Shown: piece by piece, positions 38,761-49,944 of the stretch
How the letters are laid out: each line of letters begins with the position of its first letter
How positions within the stretch are numbered: the first letter of the stretch is position 1
NCBI GenBank assembly: GCA_021904315.1
Contig: CM038916.1
Location: 7,095,065-7,159,064 of the forward strand
Reading direction: 5' to 3'
Length of the DNA: 64,000 nucleotides
Source of the DNA: Sphagnum magellanicum
Taxonomy: Eukaryota > Streptophyta > Sphagnopsida > Sphagnales > Sphagnaceae
Notes under the pieces: model-generated
Seen by the model: the letters and a program-made list of their open reading frames with translations, nothing else
Told to the model about the DNA's origin: nothing
The model's database searches: none
Translations under genes and position numbers: made by a program

Positions 38761-40600
38761 CTCTCTATAGCTAGCATTCATTAGAATTAAATTAAATTAA
38801 ATTAGATTAGGGTTTTTGGATCCTTTGCTGTTTTGGAAGCTTGGGCCACAAAGGTCCCCACCATAATAAGTTAAAGGTGCAAAATCTTCATTCTAGCCTA
38901 GCCAAGTCCTTCATTAGTGCCACATACACACCATCACAACAACAACAACAATAATAATAATTCTTCATGCTCAGAAATATACACTAGAAAGAATGGGGTG
39001 GGTGTTTGGTTTGGACTCACATACAATTCATTATTATTATTATCAAAGTATACAAGCTTCCAGAGCAAATAAATCAATATTTTACTTACTTATTTATTTA
39101 TTTACTTACTTAAATATTTTCAAAGTAAATAAATAATAAATAAATGAAGCTTCGAGAGTCTTAAGTACATTAGTACTGACAAAATAGTTTCTAGCTCCCC
39201 GAGCTCCTCCACCCACCCACCCCCACCCCCACCCCCACCCCCTTTAGATGTGGGGGTGGGACAAATAGAATACTATGACTAAGTCATGATATAAATCACC
39301 AAATTAGGCAAATTTGCAAACCACCCAAATATAGGCAATTGTGTATCAATCAATCTATGTTACTTGCATTAATACTTGTGCTTGATTCTTATGGTATTAA
39401 GTATACTTTAATAATATTTTAAATAATTTAGGGTTAGGGTTTTAAATAATTTAAGGTATTAAATTTACTTTGAAATATTTTTTTTGGGGAATTTTGGAAG
39501 GTTGTTTTATTTTTCTTTCTTTCTTTCTTTTTCTGCAAGGGATTATTAAAATCCCCATTGAAATTGTTTGGTGGTAGTGCATTAGGTGGACGGTACCCTA
39601 GTCGATGGGACGAATTGAACATGATATGCCAGCTTGAGGAAGGGAAATTCCCGTTCCCAGTAGTGTTGGACGAGTTCTTGACTTTTATGGAAAAACCTCG
39701 AATTTTGAATTTTTATTGGTTTTTGGAAAAAAAATTAAAAATTTAATTTGGGTTTTGGTTCTGGTTCCAGTTCCAGTGTTATTAGGCTAGTTGGAACCAA
39801 ATTGTATTTCCTTCAAAATATGGCAAATTTGGATTTTTTTTGTTTTTGTTCCATGAAAAAAACCTTTGCATAGATTGAAATCCTATTTGGCAAAACCTCG
39901 CCAAATTTTTTTTAAATATTTTTTTAATTTTAAAGGAAAAAAAAAAAACCATTGTTCTCAAGGACTGCACCTTAACCCAAGTTCAAACTTCAAACCAACA
40001 ACAGTTTAAAATAAGAAATGTTCCCAATGAAGTTCCCATGACAAACAAACTCATGAATTCACATTAACATCTAGTAAACATTCCTCCGAATGAAATGTGG
40101 GACCAAATGAAAAACTACATATAAACTAGGCATCATAATTTAAAAGAGTTCAAATTGGGCTTTTTAAAGTTTAAATTATTCCAATCAGGTATTTCACCCA
40201 TCATCTATTACACAAGTTGTTCAAAGTGTTTGGTAGCAAAGGGGACATGTATAATAAATACAAATAAATAAATAAATAAATAAATATGCCCCCCACCTTA
40301 CAAGGAATTGGCAATATTTCAATGCATGACTTCAGTAGACAAAATTGTCAGAATATTTATTAATTAATTCACTAATCCATTAGTTAATTTTATGAGTCTT
40401 TAAGAAATTGATGAGTGCATTTCTCCCAAAAAGAATGTCTTTTGAATAAAAACACTCTTTTATATATTAATGTGTTAATTAATATATCTCTTGGAACCAA
40501 AATTTAATTAATTAATTAATTACACACCGTCTTATTAGACATTACAGACAAACTTACTTTTCCGTAAAAGCTATATTTACTTAGATGCAAATTCCAAGGC
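38345..40600. other. Intergenic DNA with microsatellites
   Basis: No gene assigned. A (CA)n microsatellite lies at 38,719-38,757, followed by CT units. A C-rich tract (CCCCCA units) at about 39,208-39,242 is followed by a complementary G-rich stretch at 39,251-39,260. AAAT-type tracts occur near 39,090-39,145 and 40,265-40,283. A stretch at about 38,410-38,800 has better composition but no recognisable exon. Confidence 0.5.
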
Positions 40601-40604
40601 GCGG

Positions 40605-41362
40605 AATAGTATTTCTCTCTCTCTCCTCTGGAACATGCACTCTCTCTCTCTCTCTACAAGCTCCCCTTTGAGGTAGTGCATCTTCGCTTGTGTGTCTCTT
40701 TGTGTGTGTGTTTTGTGTTTCTTGCGTGTTTTGCATTTTGGAGTTCGTGTTTGCTCGATATAGTTGTGTATGTTTTTGAAGAAAAATAAAATCTTAGCTA
40801 GAGATGAATTCTTGAGGAGTTTTTGCGATTTTTTTTTTTTTTTCTTTTTGGCTGTGTTTTTTTTTTCCTCTTTCTTTTGGACTCAAGTCTGAGCTTCTGA
40901 AGCTTTGCCAGGGGGATGTGTGGTGGTTCCTTCATCTTCGGCCTTTTGAAGAAACTCTGGGAAAGCTTCTGAAGATAGAAGCCGGAGGAACTGAAGGGGC
41001 GAGATTCGTCACAAGGGATGTAGGGCGGCTGTGAAGATATTTCTTTGGGCTTCTCATGAACAGATTTGGAGCCGCATTTTGGAGCTCTAGTTATATCGCT
41101 GGGTGGCTCTTACCGAGCTCTGGTAATGTTGTGAAATCTGGAACTTAATCAAGGGAATGGTTGTTGCAAGGATTTTGGCGTGGGATGGAATGTGGATTTC
41201 GCATCATCGTTCGGAATACGTCTTTCATTCAAGGAGGATCTCTCTCCTGCTGCGATGCGATGGCCGTTTCTGAGCTGGATTCTGTCTTCTTTTGTTGCAT
41301 AGATCTTCTCTCTGATGAAGAACTTTAGCCTATGTGTATATGTAGCGCTGGATTGCTCATGC

Positions 41363-41395
<33 letters not shown>

Positions 41396-41724
41396 CGAAA
41401 GTACAGCTCAAGAGTTAGCTCGTTAAAGAAAATGTCTGGAAACCGGTAGTGAAATCCGCAAAGCAGCAGTTACCTGTATTGTAATCCGCAAGAAGACGCT
41501 TCACAATATTACGGGCGGGAGGGAGGATGATCATAAGGATTTGGTGCGACGGAGGAGAGCAAGTGCAAGAAGTTGTTGATGAAGAGTCGTCATTCCTGCG
41601 TGTTGTTGTTGCAGCGAAGACAATTGCAACTGTCCGCGACAACTGCCGTTGCAGGCGAGGAGGAAATCCTCCACGTTCATGCTGAAGAAGAAGAAGAAAG
41701 AAGACGAAGAAATCGTCGAGCGTG
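40605..41724 (+). promoter_or_regulatory. Promoter and CT-rich leader of the DUF547 gene
   Basis: Composition rises sharply at about 40,600. CT tracts at 40,615-40,625, 40,639-40,653 and 41,367-41,394 are typical pyrimidine patches of plant core promoters and leaders. The interval to the proposed start codon is about 1.1 kb, long for a leader, so a 5'UTR intron is likely. No TATA box can be assigned with confidence. Confidence 0.5.
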
Positions 41725-44700
41725 ATGATCGCGACATTAGTTGAAGGACTTGTTGGAGAGCTCCTCCAGAAGAAATCGTGGTCAATTCCTCCGCGCAAGA
41801 CGAAACAAGAAATGCGCAAGCAGCAGCAAAACAATAATATCCACTCGAAGTCAATCGCTCCTCCGACGACATGCTCGTCTCCTCCTCTTCCTTCAGACGA
41901 AAATGTAATCTCCAGTTCGCCTTCTGTGAAGGTAATGCATACCTCGACCACGACAAACAAAGAGTGTCTCAATTTGCCTTGCCTTACGCGACGAGGAGTT
42001 GTTGTTTCCCTTGGTCTGTCTCATTGTGTAGAAAACACTGTTTCTCGAGAATTTCTTCTGCACGTGAACAACACTGTCTTGGAGTGTCTGAAAACGTCGG
42101 CGGCGGATGCCTGCTATCGATCCAGCAATCAGCACAAGGACCTTGATACATACATGCTGCTGGTTTGTTTTTCGATTTTGTCTGTGGCAGAATATTGAGG
42201 ATCAAGACGATCTAGTTCGTAAAGGCGGAGTTGTTTCAAGCCTGGAAAACAGCATGCAGCACGTCTTGAAGAGGTGCGATTGTCCAATCCTTCACATTGT
42301 TCCTTCGATAGATCACCAAATCTCAAAGACGGCATCGATCTTGTTGTCTTGTGAAAGGCTGTCGATTGAAGAAGCCCTGGCTGCTGCAATAGTTGCCTTA
42401 TGATGTGTGCTTTGGCGATGCTGAACCGTCTTATTTTTTGTGCAGCATAACACAACAGGCGTGGAAGAAACACAAAAGTCACGATTCTCTAGCCTCCTCA
42501 AAGGTTTGTTTTTGTTGCCATCTTCTCCTCCTCCTTCCTCCTCTTTCTCCTACGACCAGCATCCTCAATTGCCAACAACAACAACAGAGGAGGTAAACAA
42601 AATGGCAGATTGTGTGCATATATTTTGTAAGTGGATTGCATCTTGATTGCAACAAACAAACAACTTGATTTGATGATGCAAAAAACACAATTGTAGCTAC
42701 AAATTCCATTGAGAACAGCAGCATCATCAATGGCTGCACTGTTGATTTCTGCTGCTGCTTTTTCTTTATCAAGTCTTCTTCTTCTTTTTCTTCTGCTTCT
42801 GCCGGATGCTCAAGAGAGAGATGTTAGTCTGTTCCTGAGTACTTGTTGTTAATCTGTTTCTCACAAAGTGTTTGGATTTGTGTTTGTGTTAAATTGTTTC
42901 AGGAAGTTGATGATGATGTGTTTTATGACTCAAGAAGTAGTATTTCACTTCATCGATTCTTGCTTCGCTCTGAACTCGAAGATGAAGTCAGTCCTCTCAT
43001 TCTCAAGCTTCTGCTGTTCTTTTCTTTTCTTTTCTTTTTTTAGGGTGGGTGGTTGTGTTTCTGAATGGACAAGAAGACAACCCTGGTTTTTGCGGTTTAC
43101 AAGAATCAACAAAGAACTGACAATGATGACCTTCTTCTCAAACACTTGCTGCTTCTGTAATGCTTGCTATTACTATCTTGCTTCATTGCAAATTTTCTCA
43201 AAGGTGCACAAAAGGATTGTCTATGCAGGTGTCAGCCTTGCAGAGACAGTTGGAGCGGGAGCAGGAGCTGCATACAGCCCTGGAGAAAGCTCTGGTGCAT
43301 GACCCTGGAGTGCTGCCAAACCTCATTCCCTCACATCTTCCTGCAATTGTAATTCTCATTTCTCCTTCTAAATCCTCCTCATTTGACAAATGTTGTGATG
43401 CTATTTCTCCACTTTGACAACCCCATGGATGCTCATCTTGTTCTTCAAGTTTCTTGATGAAGAAGTCACATGAGGGATTTGTGTGCCAACCGTGAAGAGA
43501 TCATCATCTTCTTCCTGAATTATTCTTGGGTCATGACAACTTGTTATTGCAGGAGCAGAAGCTGCTATTGGATATTGCAATATTGGAAGTGGAAGTTTTA
43601 GAGCTTGAGATGCAGATGACTGCATTGCAATGGCAACTTCTACACGAGAGCAATGAGCATGAAGCTGTCAAGCTCCATAATAGCGCACATTCATCCCAGC
43701 AAACCATACAGGAAAGGTTTCCAGTTCCAGGTCTCTCTTTTTCTAGCACCAACAGCCAGTCACCTCTGCAATCAGAAGATTTGAACCTACCTCCTCTTGC
43801 TACTTTGAAGGAGCTTCTGCATGTTCCATGTCCTGGTGCAGAAGAGGATCCCAAACCACCCTCACCACCTCGCCGAAGTTTCTGGTCTCGTGGCCAAGAT
43901 TTGCTCTGCCGATCAACTCGTCCTTCTCTGAGAAAGGTTTGTGATAAATTCATTTGGATTCAATCATCCTCTTTGCAAGCTCCATGAAAAGAGCAGTGAG
44001 TTTCTTGGGATCAATGATTGCCATATGACGTCAGAGCTCTATCCACAGGGTGAATGTAGCTGTAGCTTCTCATAATATTAGTGTTGACATGATGATTGCA
44101 AAAACCAGAAAAATCTTTTGAAATCTCAGAAGCACTCAATTCTGGTGTGTGAAGTTGTGCAGGAACGGCGATCACTTTCACCCATACAAATCAGTGGGCC
44201 AGTTACACCCAAAGAGAACCAACCCTCTCTCTTAGATGGAAATCAATCACATTCCAGGGATCTTTTCACAATAGCAACACAAGTGCAGGAAGACCTTCCT
44301 CTCAGCTCCCATGAAACTCAATGTCCTCCATCACCAGCAAGCTCAGAGAAGGTTCATGTCAGTGGTTGGCCTGAGTTTTCGCCATCAGCAAAGTGCCTTT
44401 CATTTCAAAACATTTTACCAGATGATGACATCTGTTCTTCTTCAGGAAGGAGATCTGTGTCTGCCAACTTCACAAATTTCAAACAAAACTCTTCTTCACA
44501 CTCTTCATCAGAATATGAGGTACAAAATCACTTACAAGCATGTGTGAACAGCAACAGAACTACTCTCTAGATCTGAAAATCATCCCTACTCTAGGCCTTT
44601 GAGGTTTGTGAGATACATAAGGTGGTGCTTTTCTTCTAACCACAGAGCATTTTGTGCTTTGTGTCTCCAGAGAGACAATGAAGATTCTCCATTAAGGCCA

Positions 44701-46552
44701 GAATCACCAAAGTCCACAGATGATGAAGATCTTGAGGGGTTGCGATGGATTGAGATGCCACCAAATGCTAACAAGCTTTCGGAGGAAATGGTGCAGTGCA
44801 TCTCAAAGATATACTGCCAATTGAGAGATTCAAATGATGGAGGAATTTTGCTTGCAGGAAATCAGTCTCCAACTTCACACTTAGGGAACCTAGTGGCATC
44901 ATCACTTTCATCAGTGTCTGAGTCATCACTGTTGTCATTCACTCGAAGCCCACTCCAGAGTCTTCACTCTCAAGAGAATGTCATGGCAACTGATGCAACA
45001 TCTGACCCATACAAATCAAGGGGAAAGCTCTCCTGGGCTGATGTCGGACCATATAACCAAGTGATTGAGGTTCGATGGCTATCTGTAGGCAAAGAGCAGC
45101 TTGAGTATGCAGCTCATGCTCTTGGCAAATTTAGGTTGGTTTTTTCTATAATAATTCTGCCCTCTCTCTTTAGGCAAAGAGCAGTTTGAGTATGCAGCTC
45201 ATGCTCTTGGCAAATCTAGATTAGTTTTTCTGTTCTGATTCCTCCCTCTTTCTCTAGCTTTCAGGTCATTGACTCCCTTTATCTTTGTTTATAGTATTCA
45301 TCACAAGGGTCATACTGGTTTTGCAGATTGTTGGTGGAGCAACTAGAAAAAGTTGATCCACAGACCATGTCTCATGAAGAAAAGTTGGCATTTTGGATCA
45401 ACATTTACAATGCTCTTATGATGCATGTAAGTTGTTCAAACTCCCGTTCGTTCTTTGTGACCTATGACATCCTCCCTGAGGTTTTGTTGTGTCCAAAAAT
45501 TGACAGGTGTGACATCATCTAACAAGTCTATTTGGGCAAAATGGTTTCAGGCCTTTCTGGCATATGGCATTCCAAGAAGTGACCTAAAGTTCTTCAATCT
45601 AATGCAGAAGGTACTTGTCCAATCACAGTACCTATGTTGTGCATATTTTGGGTGCTAACTAGTAGTTCTTTTCATTCCTTTGTTTGTGTGCTGATCTTTT
45701 GAAATGTAATAAAGGGAGCTTTGGATTCCTGTGTATAAATGCAGGCTGCATATTGTGTGGGTGGACACTGGTTTACTGCTGCTCTAATTGAGTGCAGTCT
45801 ACTCAAAGGAAAAGCTATGGCACATCGACCACAATTTGTGAGCCTCAGACAACATCTGTTTTGTTCATGGAGGAATTGCTTCAGTTTTTATCTTCACATG
45901 ACAAATGTTTGTAGCATCTTTGTGGAAGGTGGTTCTTTTGATGCAAGTGATGAGAGTATGGAGGAATGGCATTGGGATGTCAGGGGTTAATGATGGCACT
46001 TCAAAAGACTAGACTGAAAGAGGAGCTAATCAAATATGGTATTGAGCGTGTGGAGCCACTTGTCAACTTTGCACTTTGTTGTGGTGCTCATTCCTCCCCC
46101 ATGGTATGGATTGTCAATTTCATTCTCTGAAGAATCATGTAGTGTTGTTTCTTTCAACTGTCTCCCCTTTCAGTTCGATAGTTCACTGGAAATTTCATGC
46201 TACTAATGGGAATTTAGGTTTGCTATGGCTGTCACAGGTGCGTGTATACACTGCAGAGCATGTGCATGAGGAACTTGGATTTGCAGTTCATGGTTATGCA
46301 AGGGCGGCTGTGGGTATTTCAGTGAAGGGAAAGCTTCTCATTCCAAAGCTGCTCTACTGCCATGCTCATGAGACTGTGGAAGACCGTGTTCTGTTGGACT
46401 GGGTCTGCAATTTTCTTCCCACAGCTCAAGTTGCACTCATATTTGAGTGCATTCAACAGCGCCGCTACAACCTTCTGCAATCCAACAATTTTGCAGTTCT
46501 TCCATTTGACTTCAGTTTCCGGTATCTGTTCCCTTCCGAAATTTGCAATTAG
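41725..46552 (+). CDS. Ternary complex factor MIP1 leucine-zipper / DUF547 protein
   Basis: My model joins 41725-41931, 42191-42273, 42446-42503, 42903-42986, 43229-43348, 43553-43936, 44163-44519, 44671-45134, 45327-45426, 45551-45610, 45745-45837, 45984-46103 and 46238-46552 (about 814 aa). From 42,903 on, all junctions are GT-AG and in frame. The MIP1-type leucine zipper is split over exons 4-6: LEDE, VSALQRQLEREQELHTALE, then LLLDIAILEVEVLELEMQM. A Ser/Pro-rich linker follows. The C-terminal DUF547 domain contains EEKLAFWINIYNALMMH, AYGIPRSDLKFF, the GGH motif, VRVYTAEHV and a final LPFDFSFRYLF. Plant proteins of this layout are intracellular; the zipper is thought to mediate partner binding, and DUF547 biochemistry is unknown. 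The first three exons are uncertain: the frame after 41,725 stays open to about 42,170, so a longer first exon is possible. At about 814 aa it is longer than most angiosperm members as I recall them. An exon-end duplication lies in the intron after exon 8. Confidence 0.88.
45087..45256 (+). repeat. 85-bp tandem duplication spanning an exon end
   Basis: The last 48 bases of a DUF547-gene exon plus the first part of its intron (from 45,087) are repeated from 45,172. Copy 2 keeps AGAGCAG-TTGAGTATGCAGC almost unchanged. Its splice donor GT has become AT (TAGATTAG), and it is preceded by a pyrimidine tract and TTTAG that resemble an acceptor. Copy 2 is therefore intronic, a fossil exon end. Confidence 0.85.
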
Positions 46553-46960
46553 ATAAAAACAAATGGAGTAAAAGTTTTAGGTGGAGAAAGGAAAAAATGT
46601 CAACAACAACAGATTGAGAAACATGAGAACCAGGAAAAAAATGATTGCCACTGTTGGGTATTGTAGATATAACATTCCTGGCCATGTAAAGAAACAGGCA
46701 CCTGTTCTGATGAAACTGTAAAATCCTCCCCTACTTCTTGTAAGCCCTAGTTGTAAAGTCGTTCGGTCACTGCAACCTCCTCTTAACTTAATTGATGCCA
46801 TATGTCTCTCTGGAATCGTGTATTGTAATGAGATGGTGGTGGAACTCATAGCTGTGATTAATGTTTTGTGAAGATCCTCTGTGGAACATTTCATGGGGAT
46901 CGAATTGGGAGTGAAACGTCAGGATTCTGGGAAACTATTGTGAAAAGTGAGTAAGATCGA
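46553..46960 (+). other. Probable 3'UTR of the DUF547 gene
   Basis: Composition remains balanced to about 46,960 after the stop at 46,550-46,552, then falls. No second ORF of interest. Confidence 0.45.
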
Positions 46961-46964
46961 TCCT

Positions 46965-48415
46965 TCCTTCCATGATCTAGAGACTCATGCTGGCAAACTT
47001 GGAAAGATGGTGATTGCTTTACATCCTTCAATATTTTAGGTTTTAACATTCTGTATTGAGAGATGCAAAGCTATTGGGGGAAGCTTGGTTTAGTAGTGAT
47101 TTGGGTTTTTATGCATATGAGAACTGTATTCCTAATTTTCACCAAATCAATTCATTTTTTTCATCAATTGATTGTCACTAGTAGTGTGCATGCAATGAGG
47201 CAATGAGGAGCCTTATAGATCAGAGAGGAAAGTAGAAAATCTTCAAGAATCTTGCTATATTTTGGCAACCTGCAGGAAATTGATTTGTCTTTATATGGTG
47301 ATTTCAGAAATTGTTTCCTCAAAATTTGGCTACTTTGGTGCATTTTTTTTCCACAAGAGGAATTAGCCAAATTTGATTACATCTGTATGAGATGCATTTG
47401 ATTTTTTTTTGTAGCCAAGTTATGAAAATTTGCCCCCTCAAAAAAAGAAAAAAAGGGCTGATATTAGACATCTACCTTGAACTAATATAGGAAATGCTCC
47501 ATGAAGTTCCCAAAAAAATGAATTCACATTTCAAAGTAGTAACAACCTATTGAACATTCCTTCAAAATGTGGCGCGAAATGAACACTCATCATTCCTTAG
47601 TAGTCTCTCCATTGCATGCAGAACAAAGGAACATGACAAGTATGAATGTGGCCATACCCATTTGATTGTCATTTATTAAGCATCAAACCATCACCTCATC
47701 ATGAAGGACATTGACTAGCTACAACTATTCTTCCCAAACAATTTCACTAGCACCCGGTTAACGAATACAAAGCACCATTGAAGTGGATGTAAAGATAGAA
47801 AAATCTACACCCTATGTGTTTGTCATATTTCTAGAAGAAATTATAGAAAGACCCACTCATGGAGTCAAGTCCAATGTACAAGGAGAACTTGCAATTGATT
47901 ATATGTTCATCAAACCCTTTGCCCAAAAAACTAATACAAAATTTGAAATTTAAGGGATGAAACTACCCATAAAACATGAGAAATTAACCAATTTTTTCAA
48001 TAATGAAATATATTACCCACCAAAATTTCAAGAGATACAAAATTTCTAGAAATTACTATGATTGTCAAGATTTTGACCATTAACAAATAAGAAATTCCTA
48101 TTTTAATTACATCATTTGCCATGTGAGAAAAATCAATAAATGAAATTATATTGCGTATTACAAGATCAACGGTCAACATTATTGAAATTAACAAAGTCAT
48201 GCACACAATAACATAACATGCACACATATCAATCACAAGGTTGTTTTGTATTTTTATTGTGTTTTGAGTTTGGATTCCTACAATTTGCAAATGAATATTT
48301 TTTAAGTATGAAATATGACACTCTAGAGTCACACTATTGGGATAAATCCCCCAAAAATGGAAAACCCATGACCCCATTGACATTAATCTAGGTTCCAACA
48401 ACAATAACATCTCAA
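46965..48415. other. AT-rich intergenic DNA, no gene seen
   Basis: A minus-strand ORF at 47,997-48,410 (137 codons) is hydrophobic and AT-driven, with no recognised domain. It is probably chance. Confidence 0.5.
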
Positions 48416-48417
48416 AA

Positions 48418-48420
<3 letters not shown>

Positions 48421-48457
<37 letters not shown>
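48421..48457. repeat. (TA)n microsatellite
   Basis: About 18 perfect TA units. Confidence 0.95.
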
Positions 48458-48459
<2 letters not shown>

Positions 48460-48510
48460 TATAATAAATACCTAACAATTATCCTATATTTCCCTAACTT
48501 TTCTTGTGTC

Positions 48511-48641
48511 ACCTTAATATGCTCATTTTTGCTTCATTTTCTATCAGTGGCTCTAACCTAAACACATCATTGCCCACCTTAATATGCTCATTTTTGCTTC
48601 ATTTCCTCTTGGTGGCTCCAACCTAAACACATCATTGCTCA
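48511..48641. repeat. 65-bp tandem duplication
   Basis: Two copies start ACCTTAATATGCTCATTTTT at 48,511 and 48,576, with CTCCAACCTAAACACATCAT-type ends. A weak third copy may lie at about 48,711-48,751. Confidence 0.85.
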
Positions 48642-49016
48642 CCATTTTGTCATTCAAGAGTGAACATGCATGCTTACCACTACATTCATTAAATATCAAG
48701 TTACGCCTCACACTTTTGCATCTTTTTCATTCCCTTGGAGGTTCCAGCCTCCATGTAATTGTTCACCATCACTCAAGATTCAAGTGGTGCTTCACAACTT
48801 GTGACAAATCTCAACATTATTTTGTCATTCAACCTTAATCAAGTGGTGGCATGCACCTCATAGCTCCACAACAAACCTTTACACTACTTTGTAACTCAAT
48901 AATCAATTGGTGACAAGCATTTCACATATTTGCAACAAATTTCCATGATTATTGTTCCATTCAACAACATTCCAAAGCATGAAGGTTTGTCACCTATTTT
49001 TTCATTTTTTCCTAGC

Positions 49017-49940
49017 ATGGCCAAGAGACAAAAGTTAGTTAAAGGTTTCTTATTTAGAAACACATATCAATTTGTTGATGTGGAATAACATGCTCATCCT
49101 TTATTGAGTGATAATGACAAAGTGAATGTTGTTGAAGCTACCCAAAAAACATGGAAGGACACATGGTATAGTTTACTTGATCAGATTCATGAATTCAATT
49201 CAAAAATGGGTGGGCAATTTTGTAAGGTTTGTAGAGAAAAAAAGGGTTACATTGTTTTTGCAACATGTAGATTTATCAACATTAAAATTTATACATTTCA
49301 AAACCATTTCAAGTTTAAGGAACACAAGAATTTAATTTGAGCTTTGCATTTTGGAGGGAAAATAATGGGGAAAGTGATTGTTGTAACAAATAAGACACAT
49401 AACAAAGTTGTGTTGGTTTTTTTTTAGGCATCATATTGCATTGGGAAGGAGATCTTGCCTTTTTCTAAACTCTCTTCTCTTTGTCAACTACTTGTATTTG
49501 TGAGAGAACGCATAATTGAAAAATAATAATAATGATGAAAAATCATGTGCTAATATATTTCAAGTTTGTATAGAAAAAGGTATTAGATATAGTATAAACT
49601 ATAAGTTTTTCAGCATTATGATTGATCAATCAACCATCAATTCAATGATAAAACACCAAGTGATTTTTGTGACATTTGTGGAAGAAGGTTTAACTTAATT
49701 GTTTTTTTGGGTTTACCATAAATTTTTGATGGCAGAAACCTTGTTTCTATGGTTTTTGAATGGTAAAATTTTCATTGTTTATCATCTATATGCTACTCCA
49801 CCCCAAAATTGTGAATTTTTTGGATTTAATTTATATTATAGATGTTTAAAATTAAATTTATTTGATTTCAATTTAAGTTTTTTGTTACAAAACTTAACAA
49901 ATACAAATTATTGCACATATCATAAATCCAAATGAAATCT
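49017..49940 (+). pseudogene. Decayed hAT-type element, zinc-finger 862-like / DUF4371
   Basis: The first block starts at ATG 49,017 (MAKRQKLVKGFL) and hits a stop after about 24 codons. The same frame resumes at 49,104 with a finger-like CKVC...H-x4-H segment containing KIYTFQNHFKFKEHKNL. A further block near 49,425-49,500 reads YCIGKEILPFSKL. A fourth near 49,560-49,695 reads FFSIMIDQST then KHQVIFVTFVEE, the start of the DUF4371 RNase-H-like region (SxMxDxST). Stops and frameshifts separate the blocks, and the C-terminal hAT dimerisation part was not found. This is a different hAT lineage from the copies at 25 and 34 kb. Confidence 0.65.
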
Positions 49941-49944
49941 TAAT

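Noticed and set aside
41415-42772. Many long ORFs on both strands at the start of the DUF547 gene
   Set aside because: GC-balanced leader and first exons give open shadow frames; only the plus-strand frame leads into the leucine-zipper exons.
47997-48410. 137-codon minus-strand ORF
   Set aside because: Ile/Leu/Met-rich as expected for AT-rich DNA, with no domain and no promoter or splice context.
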